Positions 39,227 through 47,568 of a stretch of DNA of 64,000 nt are shown here, in pieces (positions within the stretch are counted from its first letter, which is position 1; the number at the start of each line of letters is the position of its first letter). The stretch spans positions 1 through 64,000 of the forward strand of contig NZ_SNTY01000085.1 of the NCBI RefSeq assembly GCF_004377485.1, read 5' to 3'. The position numbers and the translations under genes were made by a program. The notes beneath the pieces were generated by a model. The model searched no databases and was not told the DNA's origin. It worked only from the letters and a program-made list of their open reading frames with translations. The DNA comes from Alkanindiges illinoisensis. Its GTDB lineage: Bacteria; Pseudomonadota; Gammaproteobacteria; Pseudomonadales; Moraxellaceae.

Positions 39227-39643
39227 ATGAGCCAGTCTGAACAACAGATCGAGCAGGAAATCCAAGCCAAAGGCTTAAATGCACCACGTTTAACGCCTGC
39301 TGATATTGACCGCGTGATTATTGGTGAACACTACTTCACTGCGGCACAAGGCACCGCAAAAGCCATGGAAGATGCTGCTTTTGTTAATGGGTCACTAAAT
39401 GGCGCAGCAATTTTACCAATACCTGCCACTTTGAATCTGCTCACATTCTGCGTACTAACTCTTGAAAACGGCTTTACCGTTACTGGTGAATCGGCATGTG
39501 CCAGTCCTGAAAACTTCAATGAAGAAATTGGCAAAAAGATTGCCTATGACAATGCCCGCGAAAAAATCTGGGTATTGGAAGGCTATTTGCTGAAACAGCG
39601 ACTTTATGATCAGGAACTTTGGCCTGCTTCATATCAGTATTGA
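39227..39643 (+). CDS. Phage Gp49-like protein
   Basis: A 138-aa protein resembling the phage Gp49/Sf6 gp66 family: NLLTFCVLTLENGFTVTGES and FNEEIGKKIAYDNAREKIWV, ending WVLEGYLLKQRL. Members are common early or accessory phage proteins of unknown function. Here the gene stands in a cassette between portal and scaffold, behind a terminator and a CCCCTGTARGG box, so it may be transcribed separately. Confidence 0.75.
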   Translation: MSQSEQQIEQEIQAKGLNAPRLTPADIDRVIIGEHYFTAAQGTAKAMEDAAFVNGSLNGAAILPIPATLNLLTFCVLTLENGFTVTGESACASPENFNEEIGKKIAYDNAREKIWVLEGYLLKQRLYDQELWPASYQY

Positions 39644-39653
39644 GTAATACATA

Positions 39654-39836
39654 ATGGCCTGCCGTCCTGAGTGTTGCGCATGTCTGGAAGGGCTGACCCA
39701 AGACGGGTTGGCCCTGACCAATGCTGACTATGACAAGGCTATGGCCATTATTGAACAGCGCACGGATCTCACTGAAACCCAGCGGGAACAAATGCGCATT
39801 TATGTCTGGCATTTATTTGATGCCCATAATATTTAA
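39654..39836 (+). CDS. 60-aa protein of unknown function
   Basis: A short protein with RPECCACLEG near the start and a helix with TQREQMRIYVWHLFDAHNI. It follows the Gp49-like gene by 10 bp, and a HigA-like gene follows by 16 bp. The Cys cluster (three Cys in five residues) may bind metal. Otherwise unrecognised. Confidence 0.5.
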   Translation: MACRPECCACLEGLTQDGLALTNADYDKAMAIIEQRTDLTETQREQMRIYVWHLFDAHNI

Positions 39837-39852
39837 ATGAGAGTACGGTTAT

Positions 39853-40089
39853 ATGTTTAATCCACCTCATGTTGGTGAAGTGCTGCGGGAATATATTGAT
39901 CAAACGCCGATTGAGATTGTTGCCAAAGAATCTGGCTTATCTATAGCGCGTCTTTCTGATGTACTGGCTGGAAATACTGCTATTACGCCAGATGATGCTA
40001 ATGGGCTGGCAAAAGCACTTAATACATCGTCACAGTTCTGGTTAGACCTGCAAGCACAATATGAAAGCAAGCAAAGTGCAGATCTGTAG
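39853..40089 (+). CDS. HigA-like antitoxin without visible partner toxin
   Basis: A 78-aa XRE protein with the HigA/VapI pattern PPHVGEVLREYIDQTPIEIV, then AKESGLSIARLSDVLAGNTA and FWLDLQAQYE. HigA normally neutralises a HigB RNase encoded next to it; no HigB-like gene is present on either side. It could protect against a host HigB or act as a regulator. The HNH gene overlaps its end by 29 bases. Confidence 0.8.
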   Translation: MFNPPHVGEVLREYIDQTPIEIVAKESGLSIARLSDVLAGNTAITPDDANGLAKALNTSSQFWLDLQAQYESKQSADL

Positions 40090-40363
40090 ATCAGCCAAGC
40101 GATTGCAGGCCATTCGTACTTTACCTTGCGTACGTTGTGGCAATCCGGATAGTCAGGCAGCCCATAGTAATTTTGCGGAGCATGGTAAGGGCAAAGGTAT
40201 AAAAGCCAGCGATGAGTTCACCATTCCCTTATGTATTACCTGTCACCAATGGTTTGACCAGTATCAGGGCATGACTGTGGATCAGAGCAGGACATGGTTT
40301 GTGGAAATGCTGGATAAGACCAATCGTATGTTGAGTGTTGGCGATGGCCACGAAGTATTCTAA
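40061..40363 (+). CDS. HNH/Ref-like nuclease
   Basis: A 100-aa protein with PCVRCGNPDSQAAHSNFAEH and PLCITCHQWFDQY: two CxxC pairs and AH-N, the pattern of Ref/DUF968-type HNH nucleases, which cut DNA during recombination. It starts in the end of the HigA-like gene and overlaps NinB by 20 bases. Like NinB, it belongs with recombination genes, unusual for a position among head genes. Confidence 0.78.
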   Translation: MKASKVQICRSAKRLQAIRTLPCVRCGNPDSQAAHSNFAEHGKGKGIKASDEFTIPLCITCHQWFDQYQGMTVDQSRTWFVEMLDKTNRMLSVGDGHEVF

Positions 40364-40841
40364 AAAAACATTTATTGTCAGGTCAGAGCAGCACTTAACC
40401 AGTGCTGTTGGCCATTTGCTGCAAAACTATCAGGCTGCTATTAATGATGATAAGCCGTTGCATGTGCATGTGACCACCAAGCAGGACAGTCGCAGTGTGG
40501 CACAGAACCGCTTGTACTGGATGTGGCTTGGCCAGATTGAAAAGGAAACCGGCAATGATAAAGATGATTTGCACTTTGAGTTTAAAAAGAAATTTCTGAT
40601 TGCCATTTATGAGCGAGATGACCAGCAGTATGCAGAGATGTGCCACGCCATCAAGGCACTCAGGCAAAGTCATTCAGAACAATATGCGGCGGTGGCAGCT
40701 GGTGTAATCCGGGAAACATCAACAACCCGGATGACGCCCAAGCAGTTCACAGAATATTTAAATTCCATCCATGACTATACGCTGGTGAGGTTAGGTATTC
40801 TGCTGGCCATACCGGATGAGTTACGGTTTGCTTTTGAATAA
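40344..40841 (+). CDS. ninB: NinB-like recombination protein
   Basis: A 165-aa protein; ATG 40344 is chosen over GTG 40335. The motif DSRSVAQNRLYWMWLGQIEK and the end TEYLNSIHDYTLVRLGILL mark the lambda NinB/Orf family, recombination mediators that replace RecFOR. In lambda it sits in the nin region before the late genes; here it lies between portal and scaffold. Confidence 0.85.
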   Translation: MATKYSKKTFIVRSEQHLTSAVGHLLQNYQAAINDDKPLHVHVTTKQDSRSVAQNRLYWMWLGQIEKETGNDKDDLHFEFKKKFLIAIYERDDQQYAEMCHAIKALRQSHSEQYAAVAAGVIRETSTTRMTPKQFTEYLNSIHDYTLVRLGILLAIPDELRFAFE

Positions 40842-40959
40842 AATATTTAAAATTCATATGATTGTATATACAGCAAGGCTTTGAAAGCACTGCTGGTGGC
40901 TGTAGAATTATTGATGCAACATATGATTTGATAAATAATTAAACAGGAATCTAATAATC

Positions 40960-41370
40960 ATGCCACCAGAATCAATCCTCATAACAGTCGCTCCAGAAAA
41001 TGACACCAAAATTTTTAAATGGGAAATTACAGTATCGGAACTTGAGCATAAGTACGAGATTGCTCTATTTGGATTTTTCCCCAACACCCCATTACAGCCA
41101 GATCCAATCAACCTTAATAAATTTATTACCTCAAGAATTGAGCATGACTATAAGGAGGCTAGTTATCCAGAGTACAGAGGTACTATTCATGAGTGTCACA
41201 CAATTATCTGCCGGAAAAATGCCAAGCTTTTACACCAGTTGGTTCTTGAAATTGTTGATTATATTCACTCAAAAGTTGGTGACTTCAAATCCATAGCTTA
41301 TCAAGGCACTAATCATTACTTGAATTTTGATACGCTCAAGGTCAAGTTTCCTGATATTGAACGCAAATAA
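40960..41370 (+). CDS. Protein of unknown function
   Basis: A 136-aa protein, soluble, mixed alpha/beta (FKWEITVSELEHKYEIALFG, then FITSRIEHDYKEASYPEY). No family recognised. It is preceded by a 118-bp gap with no visible motif and followed by a terminator at once. Its coding sequence is more AT-rich than its neighbours, which hints at separate acquisition. Confidence 0.55.
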   Translation: MPPESILITVAPENDTKIFKWEITVSELEHKYEIALFGFFPNTPLQPDPINLNKFITSRIEHDYKEASYPEYRGTIHECHTIICRKNAKLLHQLVLEIVDYIHSKVGDFKSIAYQGTNHYLNFDTLKVKFPDIERK

Positions 41371-41373
41371 TCG

Positions 41374-41395
41374 GCGGCCTTCGGGCTGCTTTTTT
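41374..41395 (+). terminator. Terminator after the 136-aa gene
   Basis: GCGGCC and GGCTGC (41374-41379, 41384-41389) form a stem around TTCG with one G-U pair, followed by TTTTTT. A CCCCTGTARGG box begins five bases later. Confidence 0.82.
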
Positions 41396-41399
41396 ATTA

Positions 41400-41410
41400 C
41401 CCCTGTAGGG
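41400..41410 (+). promoter_or_regulatory. CCCCTGTARGG box, copy 3
   Basis: CCCCTGTAGGG, just after a terminator and 69 bp before the next start. ACTATAAAT follows and could be a -10 element. Confidence 0.6.
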
Positions 41411-41468
41411 TTTTACTATAAATGACGAATGACTAATTATCAGCTTTTATCAATTTAGGTATAAAGCT

Positions 41469-41993
41469 ATGGTGGACAGTCTGGTTGCAATGAAATCGTG
41501 TGCCTCATGCAAGACACAGAAGCCATTAAGCGACTTTAGAGTGGTATCAAGTGACTATAAGCATAAATCAGGTGAAGTTGCATACTATAAAAATGCATAC
41601 TCTTATTGCTCGGTATGCCACAGAGCGATAGCAAACAAGCTATACAGTGAGGCTGCTGAGCGTCTTATACAATACAGAGGTATTGACCGTTTTTTAGTGG
41701 ATATGCAGCAGGCATTAAAGTCCAGAAACATGAGCCTGTATAAGTTTACCGAAATAATGGGCTTCAATAAAAAAGTAATTTATGCATGGGTTAGGGGTGA
41801 AAAAACACCATCAAAGCCATTGCAGCGCAAAGTCTGCGATTATCTTGACCTATCATATAATGCATTGGCTTTATCCCCTAACGATGATGGTGTATACCCA
41901 CGTGGCATCCGAGTTTGCAAAGCTTGCAATAATGAGTTTGCGGTATTCAAGAATCAAAATGAATGCAAAAGCTTCTGCAATGATTGCACTTAA
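41469..41993 (+). CDS. Zinc-ribbon and helix-turn-helix protein
   Basis: A 174-aa protein with an N-terminal zinc motif (CASCKTQKPLSDFRV, then CSVCHRA), a central XRE-like helix-turn-helix (LYKFTEIMGFNKKVIYAWVR) and a C-terminal zinc motif (CKACNNEF, FCNDC). It could be a DNA-binding regulator or an HNH-like protein that has lost its catalytic core. Preceded by a CCCCTGTARGG box. A start at ATG 41490 is also possible. Confidence 0.65.
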   Translation: MVDSLVAMKSCASCKTQKPLSDFRVVSSDYKHKSGEVAYYKNAYSYCSVCHRAIANKLYSEAAERLIQYRGIDRFLVDMQQALKSRNMSLYKFTEIMGFNKKVIYAWVRGEKTPSKPLQRKVCDYLDLSYNALALSPNDDGVYPRGIRVCKACNNEFAVFKNQNECKSFCNDCT

Positions 41994-42004
41994 TTCTATC
42001 GCTC

Positions 42005-42015
42005 CCCCTGTAGGG
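42005..42015 (+). promoter_or_regulatory. CCCCTGTARGG box, copy 4
   Basis: CCCCTGTAGGG, 12 bases after the stop of the zinc/helix-turn-helix gene and 79 bp before the next start. Confidence 0.6.
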
Positions 42016-42083
42016 TTTCTCCAGAGTTGAATTGCCCGACAAACTCGCTTCACTTTAAACCTTCCATTTATCTGGAGCGAGTG

Positions 42084-42629
42084 ATGTCCGTTATTAAACC
42101 AACCGTTGGCCGTGTAGTCCTACTTACGATTTCAGCAGGGTATGCAATTAAAAACCATCTTGCCTGTTCTGACCCCAGTCAGCCATTAGCAGCGCAAATT
42201 GCCTATGTTCATAATGACCGCTTGGTTAATTTGACCGCATGGGATCACAATGGTAAGCAGTTTGGTGTTACCAGTGTTCGTTTACTGCAAGATGATGAGG
42301 TTGCTCCAGAATTGACTGGTTCCTCATTTTATTGTGAGTGGATGCCATACCAGAAAGGGCAGGCTGCCAAGACTGAAGCCGCTGAAGAACTATTGAAAAC
42401 TAATCAAGCTGCAACAGTGACTCCCGATCCATCTGTTCGTCTGGTATTGCCTTATGGCACGCCTATAAAAATTAATGGCATTCCACTAGCGCTTGATCAT
42501 GAGGTGATGGTTACGACCCATCCAGCTAATGTGCCGTTAATTTTTCAAAAGGGTGATGAGCCAGTAGTTGGCAGTAGCGACTTGGTCGGTGCTTCAAGTG
42601 CAAGCGCAGAATCCTACTACACCAAATAA
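42084..42629 (+). CDS. Protein of unknown function in the head region
   Basis: A 181-aa protein from ATG 42084 with CTGGAGCGA upstream. The first half contains VNLTAWDHNGKQFGVTSVRL and EWMPYQKGQAAKTEA; the second is beta-rich with KINGIPLALDHEVMVTTHP. No family recognised. It has its own box and terminator and so seems to be a separate transcription unit before the scaffold. Confidence 0.6.
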   Translation: MSVIKPTVGRVVLLTISAGYAIKNHLACSDPSQPLAAQIAYVHNDRLVNLTAWDHNGKQFGVTSVRLLQDDEVAPELTGSSFYCEWMPYQKGQAAKTEAAEELLKTNQAATVTPDPSVRLVLPYGTPIKINGIPLALDHEVMVTTHPANVPLIFQKGDEPVVGSSDLVGASSASAESYYTK

Positions 42630-42650
42630 AAGATCATGCCTTGTTCTCAA

Positions 42651-42676
42651 AAGCCTGCCATTCGGTGGGCTTTTTT
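42651..42676 (+). terminator. Terminator before the scaffold gene
   Basis: AAGCCTGCC (42651-42659) pairs with GGTGGGCTT (42664-42672) with two G-U pairs around ATTC, followed by TTTT. A CCCCTGTARGG box lies 20 bases further. Confidence 0.82.
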
Positions 42677-42695
42677 GTACCCAAAATTCCTATAC

Positions 42696-42706
42696 CCCCT
42701 GTAGGG
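42696..42706 (+). promoter_or_regulatory. CCCCTGTARGG box, copy 5
   Basis: CCCCTGTAGGG, followed by CATGACTC as in copy 6. It lies between a terminator and the scaffold gene, 115 bp before the preferred scaffold start. Confidence 0.6.
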
Positions 42707-42810
42707 CATGACTCACCTTGCACATCCTTGACAAACTCAGCAGCACATGGCGCGGAGTAATCCGCATTGCAAACCCTATGGCGGCTACGGCGATATGTAG
42801 CAAGGTAAGC

Positions 42811-43791
42811 ATGACTATCACAGATCAACAATCCGAGTTTATCCAGTCGCACGATGGCGATTTAACACCTGAACAGGCAGCCGCATTATTAGATATGGCT
42901 GACGGCGATACCGCAACTGCGGAAACTGGTAGCACGCCGGACGCTACCCCTGAACCAGACGTTACGCCACAACCCAAGCCAGCAGAACAAGTAGCTGAGC
43001 CTGATCCAGACAACTCGGTCATTTTGGCAAAGGATGGCAAACACACCATTCCTTTTGAAAAATTGACGGAAGCGCGAAATGCTGAAAAGCACTGGAAGCA
43101 GCAGTATGAAGCCATGCAACAACAAATGGCCGACTTACAAGCGCAGGCACAGTTACGTGCTGATGCAGGTATTGCTCCAACGGTTACGGATAACCAGGTG
43201 GCAGCAGCAGAAGCGGCGATTGCAAACGGCGTAGATCCACAAATCTTTGGTGATTTTTCCGAAGAAGCGCTGGCCAAAGGCATTCAGCAGTTGATTGATC
43301 AGCAAGTCAAGGCACAGGTGGAAGCGCATTTAAGCAGTGCGTTAAAGCCCATACAGGACAAGCAGGCCCTTGATGCAGTGCAGGCACACTATCAGGCAAT
43401 TTATGAAAAGCATCCCGATGCTGATTCAATTGCTGAATCTAGTGAGCTGGACAACTGGATTAAATCCCAGCCGTCCTTTGTGCAAGCTGCAACGGTGGAT
43501 GTACTGCAAAACGGTTCAGCTCAGCAGATCGTTGAGTTATTTGACCGATTCAAGCAGGACACTGGAAAAACTCAGGTTGCTGATAGTGATATTAAAGCCA
43601 AAGCACAAGCGGCCATTGCAAATACTGCCCCACAGCCACCTGCCAGCCTGTCCGACTTTCCGGCAGGTCGCCCCGGTGCTGCCGCAACCCAGCAGGAAGC
43701 AATGGCCGCAATGGATTCTCAATCCCTACTGGATCACATGCAAGGCATGAGTCCAGAACAGATTGAGCAGTTTTTGAATCGGCGCATCTAA
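42811..43791 (+). CDS. Capsid scaffolding protein
   Basis: A 326-aa acidic, helical protein just before the major capsid gene. ATG 42811 behind AAGGTAAGC is preferred to the longer frame from 42718. The N-terminus is Thr/Pro/Glu-rich (ETGSTPDATPEPDVTPQPKP); the middle is coiled coil (RNAEKHWKQQYEAMQQQMAD); the end is a short helix (LLDHMQGMSPEQIEQFLNRR), typical of scaffolds that bind coat protein through a C-terminal helix-loop-helix. Confidence 0.82.
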   Translation: MTITDQQSEFIQSHDGDLTPEQAAALLDMADGDTATAETGSTPDATPEPDVTPQPKPAEQVAEPDPDNSVILAKDGKHTIPFEKLTEARNAEKHWKQQYEAMQQQMADLQAQAQLRADAGIAPTVTDNQVAAAEAAIANGVDPQIFGDFSEEALAKGIQQLIDQQVKAQVEAHLSSALKPIQDKQALDAVQAHYQAIYEKHPDADSIAESSELDNWIKSQPSFVQAATVDVLQNGSAQQIVELFDRFKQDTGKTQVADSDIKAKAQAAIANTAPQPPASLSDFPAGRPGAAATQQEAMAAMDSQSLLDHMQGMSPEQIEQFLNRRI

Positions 43792-43818
43792 TAACGCCAT
43801 AAGGATTTGAGGTTTACC

Positions 43819-45105
43819 ATGACAACCAAAACCAATTCCTCTTACGGGGATAAAACCAATATGACGCAACAGGCAGTTGGCCTGTTTGCAACTCACATGC
43901 AACGCAACAGCACCATGAACCGTCTGGTCGGCAAGATGCCCAAAGGCGAAGCTGGCGCTGAAGCAACCCTGCGCAAGCAAACCACCCAGCACATGCCAAT
44001 TGTGCGCTGTCAGGATCTGGGCAAGAAAATGGGCGATGAGGTGACGTTTCACCTGCTAAACCCTGTGAACGCCAAACCCATCATGGGCAGCCACAATGCT
44101 GAAGGCCGTGGCGTTGGCATGAACCTGTCCGAAGACCGTCTGCGTGTAGATCAGGCGCGTTTCCCGGTTGACCTCGGCAATGCCATGACTGACGTGCGTT
44201 CGCCCGTGGATTTCCGCCGTCTGGGTCGCCCGGTTGCGCAAAATCTGATGGACCGCTATTGCGACCAGTCCATGCTGGTGCATATGTGCGGTGCACGTGG
44301 CTTCCAGAACAATATTGAATGGGTCGTGCCAACCGAAAATGATGCTGATTTCTCAGAAATCATGGTCAACCCGGTTAAGGCGCCAACCAAGAACCGTCAC
44401 TATCTGGCCGATGGCACAGGTGTCCAGTTGTTTAAGGAAAATGCGGGTGAAGTGGATATTACCTCTACTGACCTGTTCAAGATGGACACCGTGGATTCCA
44501 TGCGCTCCGTGCTTGACCAGATTGCATTGCCACCACCAGTGATCAAGCTGGAAGGCGATGCGGCAGCTGACGATGATCCGCTGCGGGTCTGGATGGTATC
44601 ACCAGCCCAGTACAACAAGTTTGCTGCCGATCCGTCTTTCCGTACCTTGCAGGCCTCTGCACTGGCACGTGCCAATCAGGCGAAAGGACATCCATTATTC
44701 TTAGGTAGCGTAGGCCTGTGGAATGGCTTCCTGATTATGAAGATGCCACGCCCAATCCGCTTTTATGCTGGCAATACCATGAAGTACTGCGCTTCATACA
44801 GCAGCGAAGCTGAATCATCCGTGCTGGTTCCAGCAAGCTTTGGCACTCAGTTTGCCATTGACCGCTCAGTGATTCTGGGTGGACAGGCACTGGCCGAAGC
44901 CTTCGCGTCAGCACGTCAGTCCGGCATTCCATTCTTCTGGTCTGAAAAAGAGCTGGATCATGGTGATAAAGCCGAGCTGCTGATCGGTGCTATTCGCGGT
45001 GTTTCCAAAATCCGCTTTGAAGTGGATGGCGGCAATGGCAAGGAATTCACCGATTATGGCGTGACAGTGGTTGATACCGTGGTTGATAACCTGGCTGGAA
45101 CTTAA
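43819..45105 (+). CDS. Major capsid protein (DUF4043-type)
   Basis: A 428-aa HK97-fold-type coat protein of the DUF4043 or N4-gp56-like group: MPKGEAGAEATLRKQTTQHM, GDEVTFHLLNPVNAKPIMGS and PRPIRFYAGNTMKY. ATG 43819 is preferred, with GAGG seven bases upstream. Position after scaffold and long uniform coding sequence support the call. Translation should be among the highest in the phage; GC content is higher than in its neighbours. Confidence 0.92.
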   Translation: MTTKTNSSYGDKTNMTQQAVGLFATHMQRNSTMNRLVGKMPKGEAGAEATLRKQTTQHMPIVRCQDLGKKMGDEVTFHLLNPVNAKPIMGSHNAEGRGVGMNLSEDRLRVDQARFPVDLGNAMTDVRSPVDFRRLGRPVAQNLMDRYCDQSMLVHMCGARGFQNNIEWVVPTENDADFSEIMVNPVKAPTKNRHYLADGTGVQLFKENAGEVDITSTDLFKMDTVDSMRSVLDQIALPPPVIKLEGDAAADDDPLRVWMVSPAQYNKFAADPSFRTLQASALARANQAKGHPLFLGSVGLWNGFLIMKMPRPIRFYAGNTMKYCASYSSEAESSVLVPASFGTQFAIDRSVILGGQALAEAFASARQSGIPFFWSEKELDHGDKAELLIGAIRGVSKIRFEVDGGNGKEFTDYGVTVVDTVVDNLAGT

Positions 45106-45167
45106 TTGTTCGTTCGGGCTGCTAACCCCGGCCCGTTCCATTCATTTGTAATTAAGGAGGCCATGAG

Positions 45168-45641
45168 ATGGCTACAGTAACTAAAAACCAGTTTCGCGCC
45201 CATCAATATGGTGCGACTCCCTACGGCAATATGTCCTCACTGGCATATTCATTAAAAACCGATGCCACTGGCAAGCCACTTGAAAGTGATGCCACTGCGG
45301 CATTAGCAGTTGGTGATGTGGTGGATTTGGGTCTACTGCAAGAAGGCTGGCGCCTGGAAGATGCCAGTATTTTCATTACCACGGCAATGACTGCCTCGGT
45401 GACCGGTTCACTGGGCTTTAAGTATGAAGATGGCGTGGATGATACCAAGGTTCCTCAGGATGCTGCCTATTTCATTTCAGGTGGAAGTCTGGCTGCCGCT
45501 GGGCGCTTGCGTGCCAATACCGGCAAGCTGGTAACCCTGCCTAAGCCTGCGCGCCTGATCCTGACCATTGCTGGTGCCACAAATGCCAAAGCCAGTGACA
45601 TCAAGGTGGTGGTACAGGGCGAGATGAAAGGGCCGCGCTAA
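45168..45641 (+). CDS. Head decoration-like protein
   Basis: A 157-aa protein with small-residue-rich beta sequence (FITTAMTASVTGSLGFKYED, ARLILTIAGATNAKASDIKV) following the coat gene by 62 bp with AAGGAGG upstream. Such proteins at this position often bind the capsid surface. A strong terminator follows. No specific family named. Confidence 0.65.
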   Translation: MATVTKNQFRAHQYGATPYGNMSSLAYSLKTDATGKPLESDATAALAVGDVVDLGLLQEGWRLEDASIFITTAMTASVTGSLGFKYEDGVDDTKVPQDAAYFISGGSLAAAGRLRANTGKLVTLPKPARLILTIAGATNAKASDIKVVVQGEMKGPR

Positions 45642-45657
45642 TTTGGTTTGTGCGTTC

Positions 45658-45692
45658 GGGCAGGCGGGCTATCTCGGCCTGCCCATTTTTTT
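45658..45692 (+). terminator. Strong terminator after capsid genes
   Basis: GGGCAGGC (45658-45665) pairs perfectly with GCCTGCCC (45677-45684), followed by ATTTTTTT. It should limit read-through from the abundant capsid transcript. Confidence 0.9.
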
Positions 45693-45714
45693 AAGTATTT
45701 GGAGAACAGAACAA

Positions 45715-46590
45715 ATGAAACGCGGATTAATTGCAGCAGTTGCCTATGGGATTTTAGGGGCTTACAGCTTCTCTGTAAGTGCAGTAACAGAACCAGCGTG
45801 GGATAGTTTAACGGATCAGGAAAAACAGCCCACTCTAGCGCGGGTCGATATGCTGCTGGCCAATCCGGATAGCACACCCGAGCAACTGCATACCTCATGG
45901 CTGGAGAAAAAGCTGGCGGATGGCTGGACTACAGGCAGCCCGTTTGATGCTCAAAAAAAGCAGCATCCATTGTGTGTGCCTTATAGTGATTTACCTCAGG
46001 AAGAAAAAACCAAGGATTACTTGCTCTACGCTGTGGTGCAATCCTTAAAAGATTTGCCGGATGCGGAAGAAGCTGCGCTGGAAGCCGTCACCACTTATCA
46101 AAAACAGCTTGCAAGTGTGGCACAGGAAAAGGGCGCAGGTGCCAAGCAAGATCCTGCGATGGCCAGTGCCATTGCGGTTAAATATATTGGCCGCCGCCCG
46201 GACTGGCGCGACTCCCTGTATAACACTGGCCTGTATTTCACCAGCGGTCAAACCCGTCAACTTCCAGCGGCCATTGCCCGCAAGTTGCTCAAGCATGCTG
46301 ACCTGTTTACTGAAGGTGAGCAGGACGAAGGCATTGTGATTGCTGATACCACAACGAGCACGGATGATACCGGCAAGCTGCTCGATGAGGCGGCCAAACA
46401 GTTGCAGGAAAAAACCCGCCAGCAAGAACAGATACAGGACGTGATTGACCGGCTGGGCCAAATGGATAAGGACCAGCTGGCTGATTATGCCTATGTCAAC
46501 TATCAGCAAAAAGTACCCAAAACCTTGAGTGTTGAAAACATGAAAGAACGGGTCATTCAACTTGTGAATCAGTTTGGTATCGTCCCATGA
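45715..46590 (+). CDS. Virion protein with RyR domain
   Basis: A 291-aa protein from ATG 45715 behind TGGAGAA. The N-terminus (MKRGLIAAVAYGILGAYSFS) looks like a signal peptide or membrane segment, odd for a virion protein. Residues ~50-100 contain a ryanodine-receptor-type (RyR) repeat: WLEKKLADGWTTGSP, HPLCVPYSDLPQEEKTKDY. The second half is helical. RyR domains appear in several phages with unknown use. It overlaps the adaptor gene by four bases. Confidence 0.78.
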   Translation: MKRGLIAAVAYGILGAYSFSVSAVTEPAWDSLTDQEKQPTLARVDMLLANPDSTPEQLHTSWLEKKLADGWTTGSPFDAQKKQHPLCVPYSDLPQEEKTKDYLLYAVVQSLKDLPDAEEAALEAVTTYQKQLASVAQEKGAGAKQDPAMASAIAVKYIGRRPDWRDSLYNTGLYFTSGQTRQLPAAIARKLLKHADLFTEGEQDEGIVIADTTTSTDDTGKLLDEAAKQLQEKTRQQEQIQDVIDRLGQMDKDQLADYAYVNYQQKVPKTLSVENMKERVIQLVNQFGIVP

Positions 46591-47255
46591 ACCTTAAAGA
46601 TTTAATCAGCAGTTTCCGCGTGGATGCGGACGACAAAGTAGAGCCCTACTTTTGGACGGATGAGGATGTCACGCGCTGGTTAAATGAGGCCGTGGCAGAG
46701 GCGGCCATTCGTGGTCGCCTGATCCATGAAAGCAGCAATGCCGTTATGTGCTGCATTGCTGTTATCGCTGGCCAGTCGGTTTATCCGATCCATAGCGCCA
46801 TGATTGAGCTGGACTATGTGGCATTTATGCCAACTGGTGTAAACCATGGCAATCCGATTTACCTGACCTCTCAGGAAAACCTGAACGAGGTGATGCCACG
46901 CTGGCGCACCGAAACTGGTGATCCCCGCTTTGCCATCCAGTCTGATAAAACCTTGCGTCTGGCGCCAACACCGGTACGCACTGGGGTAATAGCACTGGAA
47001 GGTTATCGCTTGCCGAAATCTGATATGGCAGACCCGGAAGATTCACCGGAAATTAACGCAGCGCATCATCGCCATCTGGTGCAATGGGCATTGGCTCGCG
47101 CATTCAAGGTGCCAGATACCGAGGTCTTTGATCCCAATCGGGCAGCAATCGCTGAGTCTGAATTTACTAAATATTTTGGTGAGCGCCCAGACGCAGATTT
47201 AAGGCGGCAAACACGGGAAGATTTTCCCCACCACGTACTACCGTTTTGGCCATAG
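46587..47255 (+). CDS. Head-tail adaptor protein
   Basis: A 222-aa protein resembling phage adaptor proteins of the DUF6682 type: WTDEDVTRWLNEAVAEAAIR, MIELDYVAFMPTGVNHGNPI, and HHRHLVQWALARAFKVPDTE. Such proteins sit under the portal as the first ring of the connector. Start coupled to the RyR gene by ATGA. Confidence 0.82.
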   Translation: MNLKDLISSFRVDADDKVEPYFWTDEDVTRWLNEAVAEAAIRGRLIHESSNAVMCCIAVIAGQSVYPIHSAMIELDYVAFMPTGVNHGNPIYLTSQENLNEVMPRWRTETGDPRFAIQSDKTLRLAPTPVRTGVIALEGYRLPKSDMADPEDSPEINAAHHRHLVQWALARAFKVPDTEVFDPNRAAIAESEFTKYFGERPDADLRRQTREDFPHHVLPFWP

Positions 47256-47301
47256 GTGAATCATGCCTGCAAAAATTAAATTGAATATAGCTATTGTGCT
47301 C

Positions 47302-47312
47302 CCCCTGTAGGG
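47302..47312 (+). promoter_or_regulatory. CCCCTGTARGG box, copy 6
   Basis: CCCCTGTAGGG followed by TATGACTC, 47 bases after the adaptor stop and 72 bp before the next start. Confidence 0.6.
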
Positions 47313-47373
47313 TATGACTCTGCAATCCCATAGCCAGCATAATTTTTCAATCAATTGCTTTATAGACTGCAAC

Positions 47374-47568
47374 ATGAGCAAGTCAATTCACGACCTTAAA
47401 CTTGGGCAGGTACTCACCATTGGTGATGTTACTGTTCGGCTTGAGAAAAAATCAGGACAACTGGCAAGGTTGGCTATAGAAGCGCCATCAACCACACCAG
47501 TCAAACTATCCAAAGAAACCAATGCGCATGAGTGCATTCCGATAAAAGAGGAATTAACTCATGGCTAA
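47374..47568 (+). CDS. 64-aa protein of unknown function
   Basis: A short protein starting at ATG 47374 (the longer frame to 47314 would reach the box). It has SIHDLKLGQVLTIGDVTVRL, possibly a small beta domain, and a Lys-rich end. It overlaps the next gene by eight bases. No site is clear upstream. Confidence 0.5.
   Translation: MSKSIHDLKLGQVLTIGDVTVRLEKKSGQLARLAIEAPSTTPVKLSKETNAHECIPIKEELTHG

Noticed and set aside
42718-42810. Longer scaffold frame starting at 42718
   Set aside because: The extra 31 residues begin just after the CCCCTGTARGG box and lack a ribosome site, whereas ATG 42811 has AAGGTAAGC.
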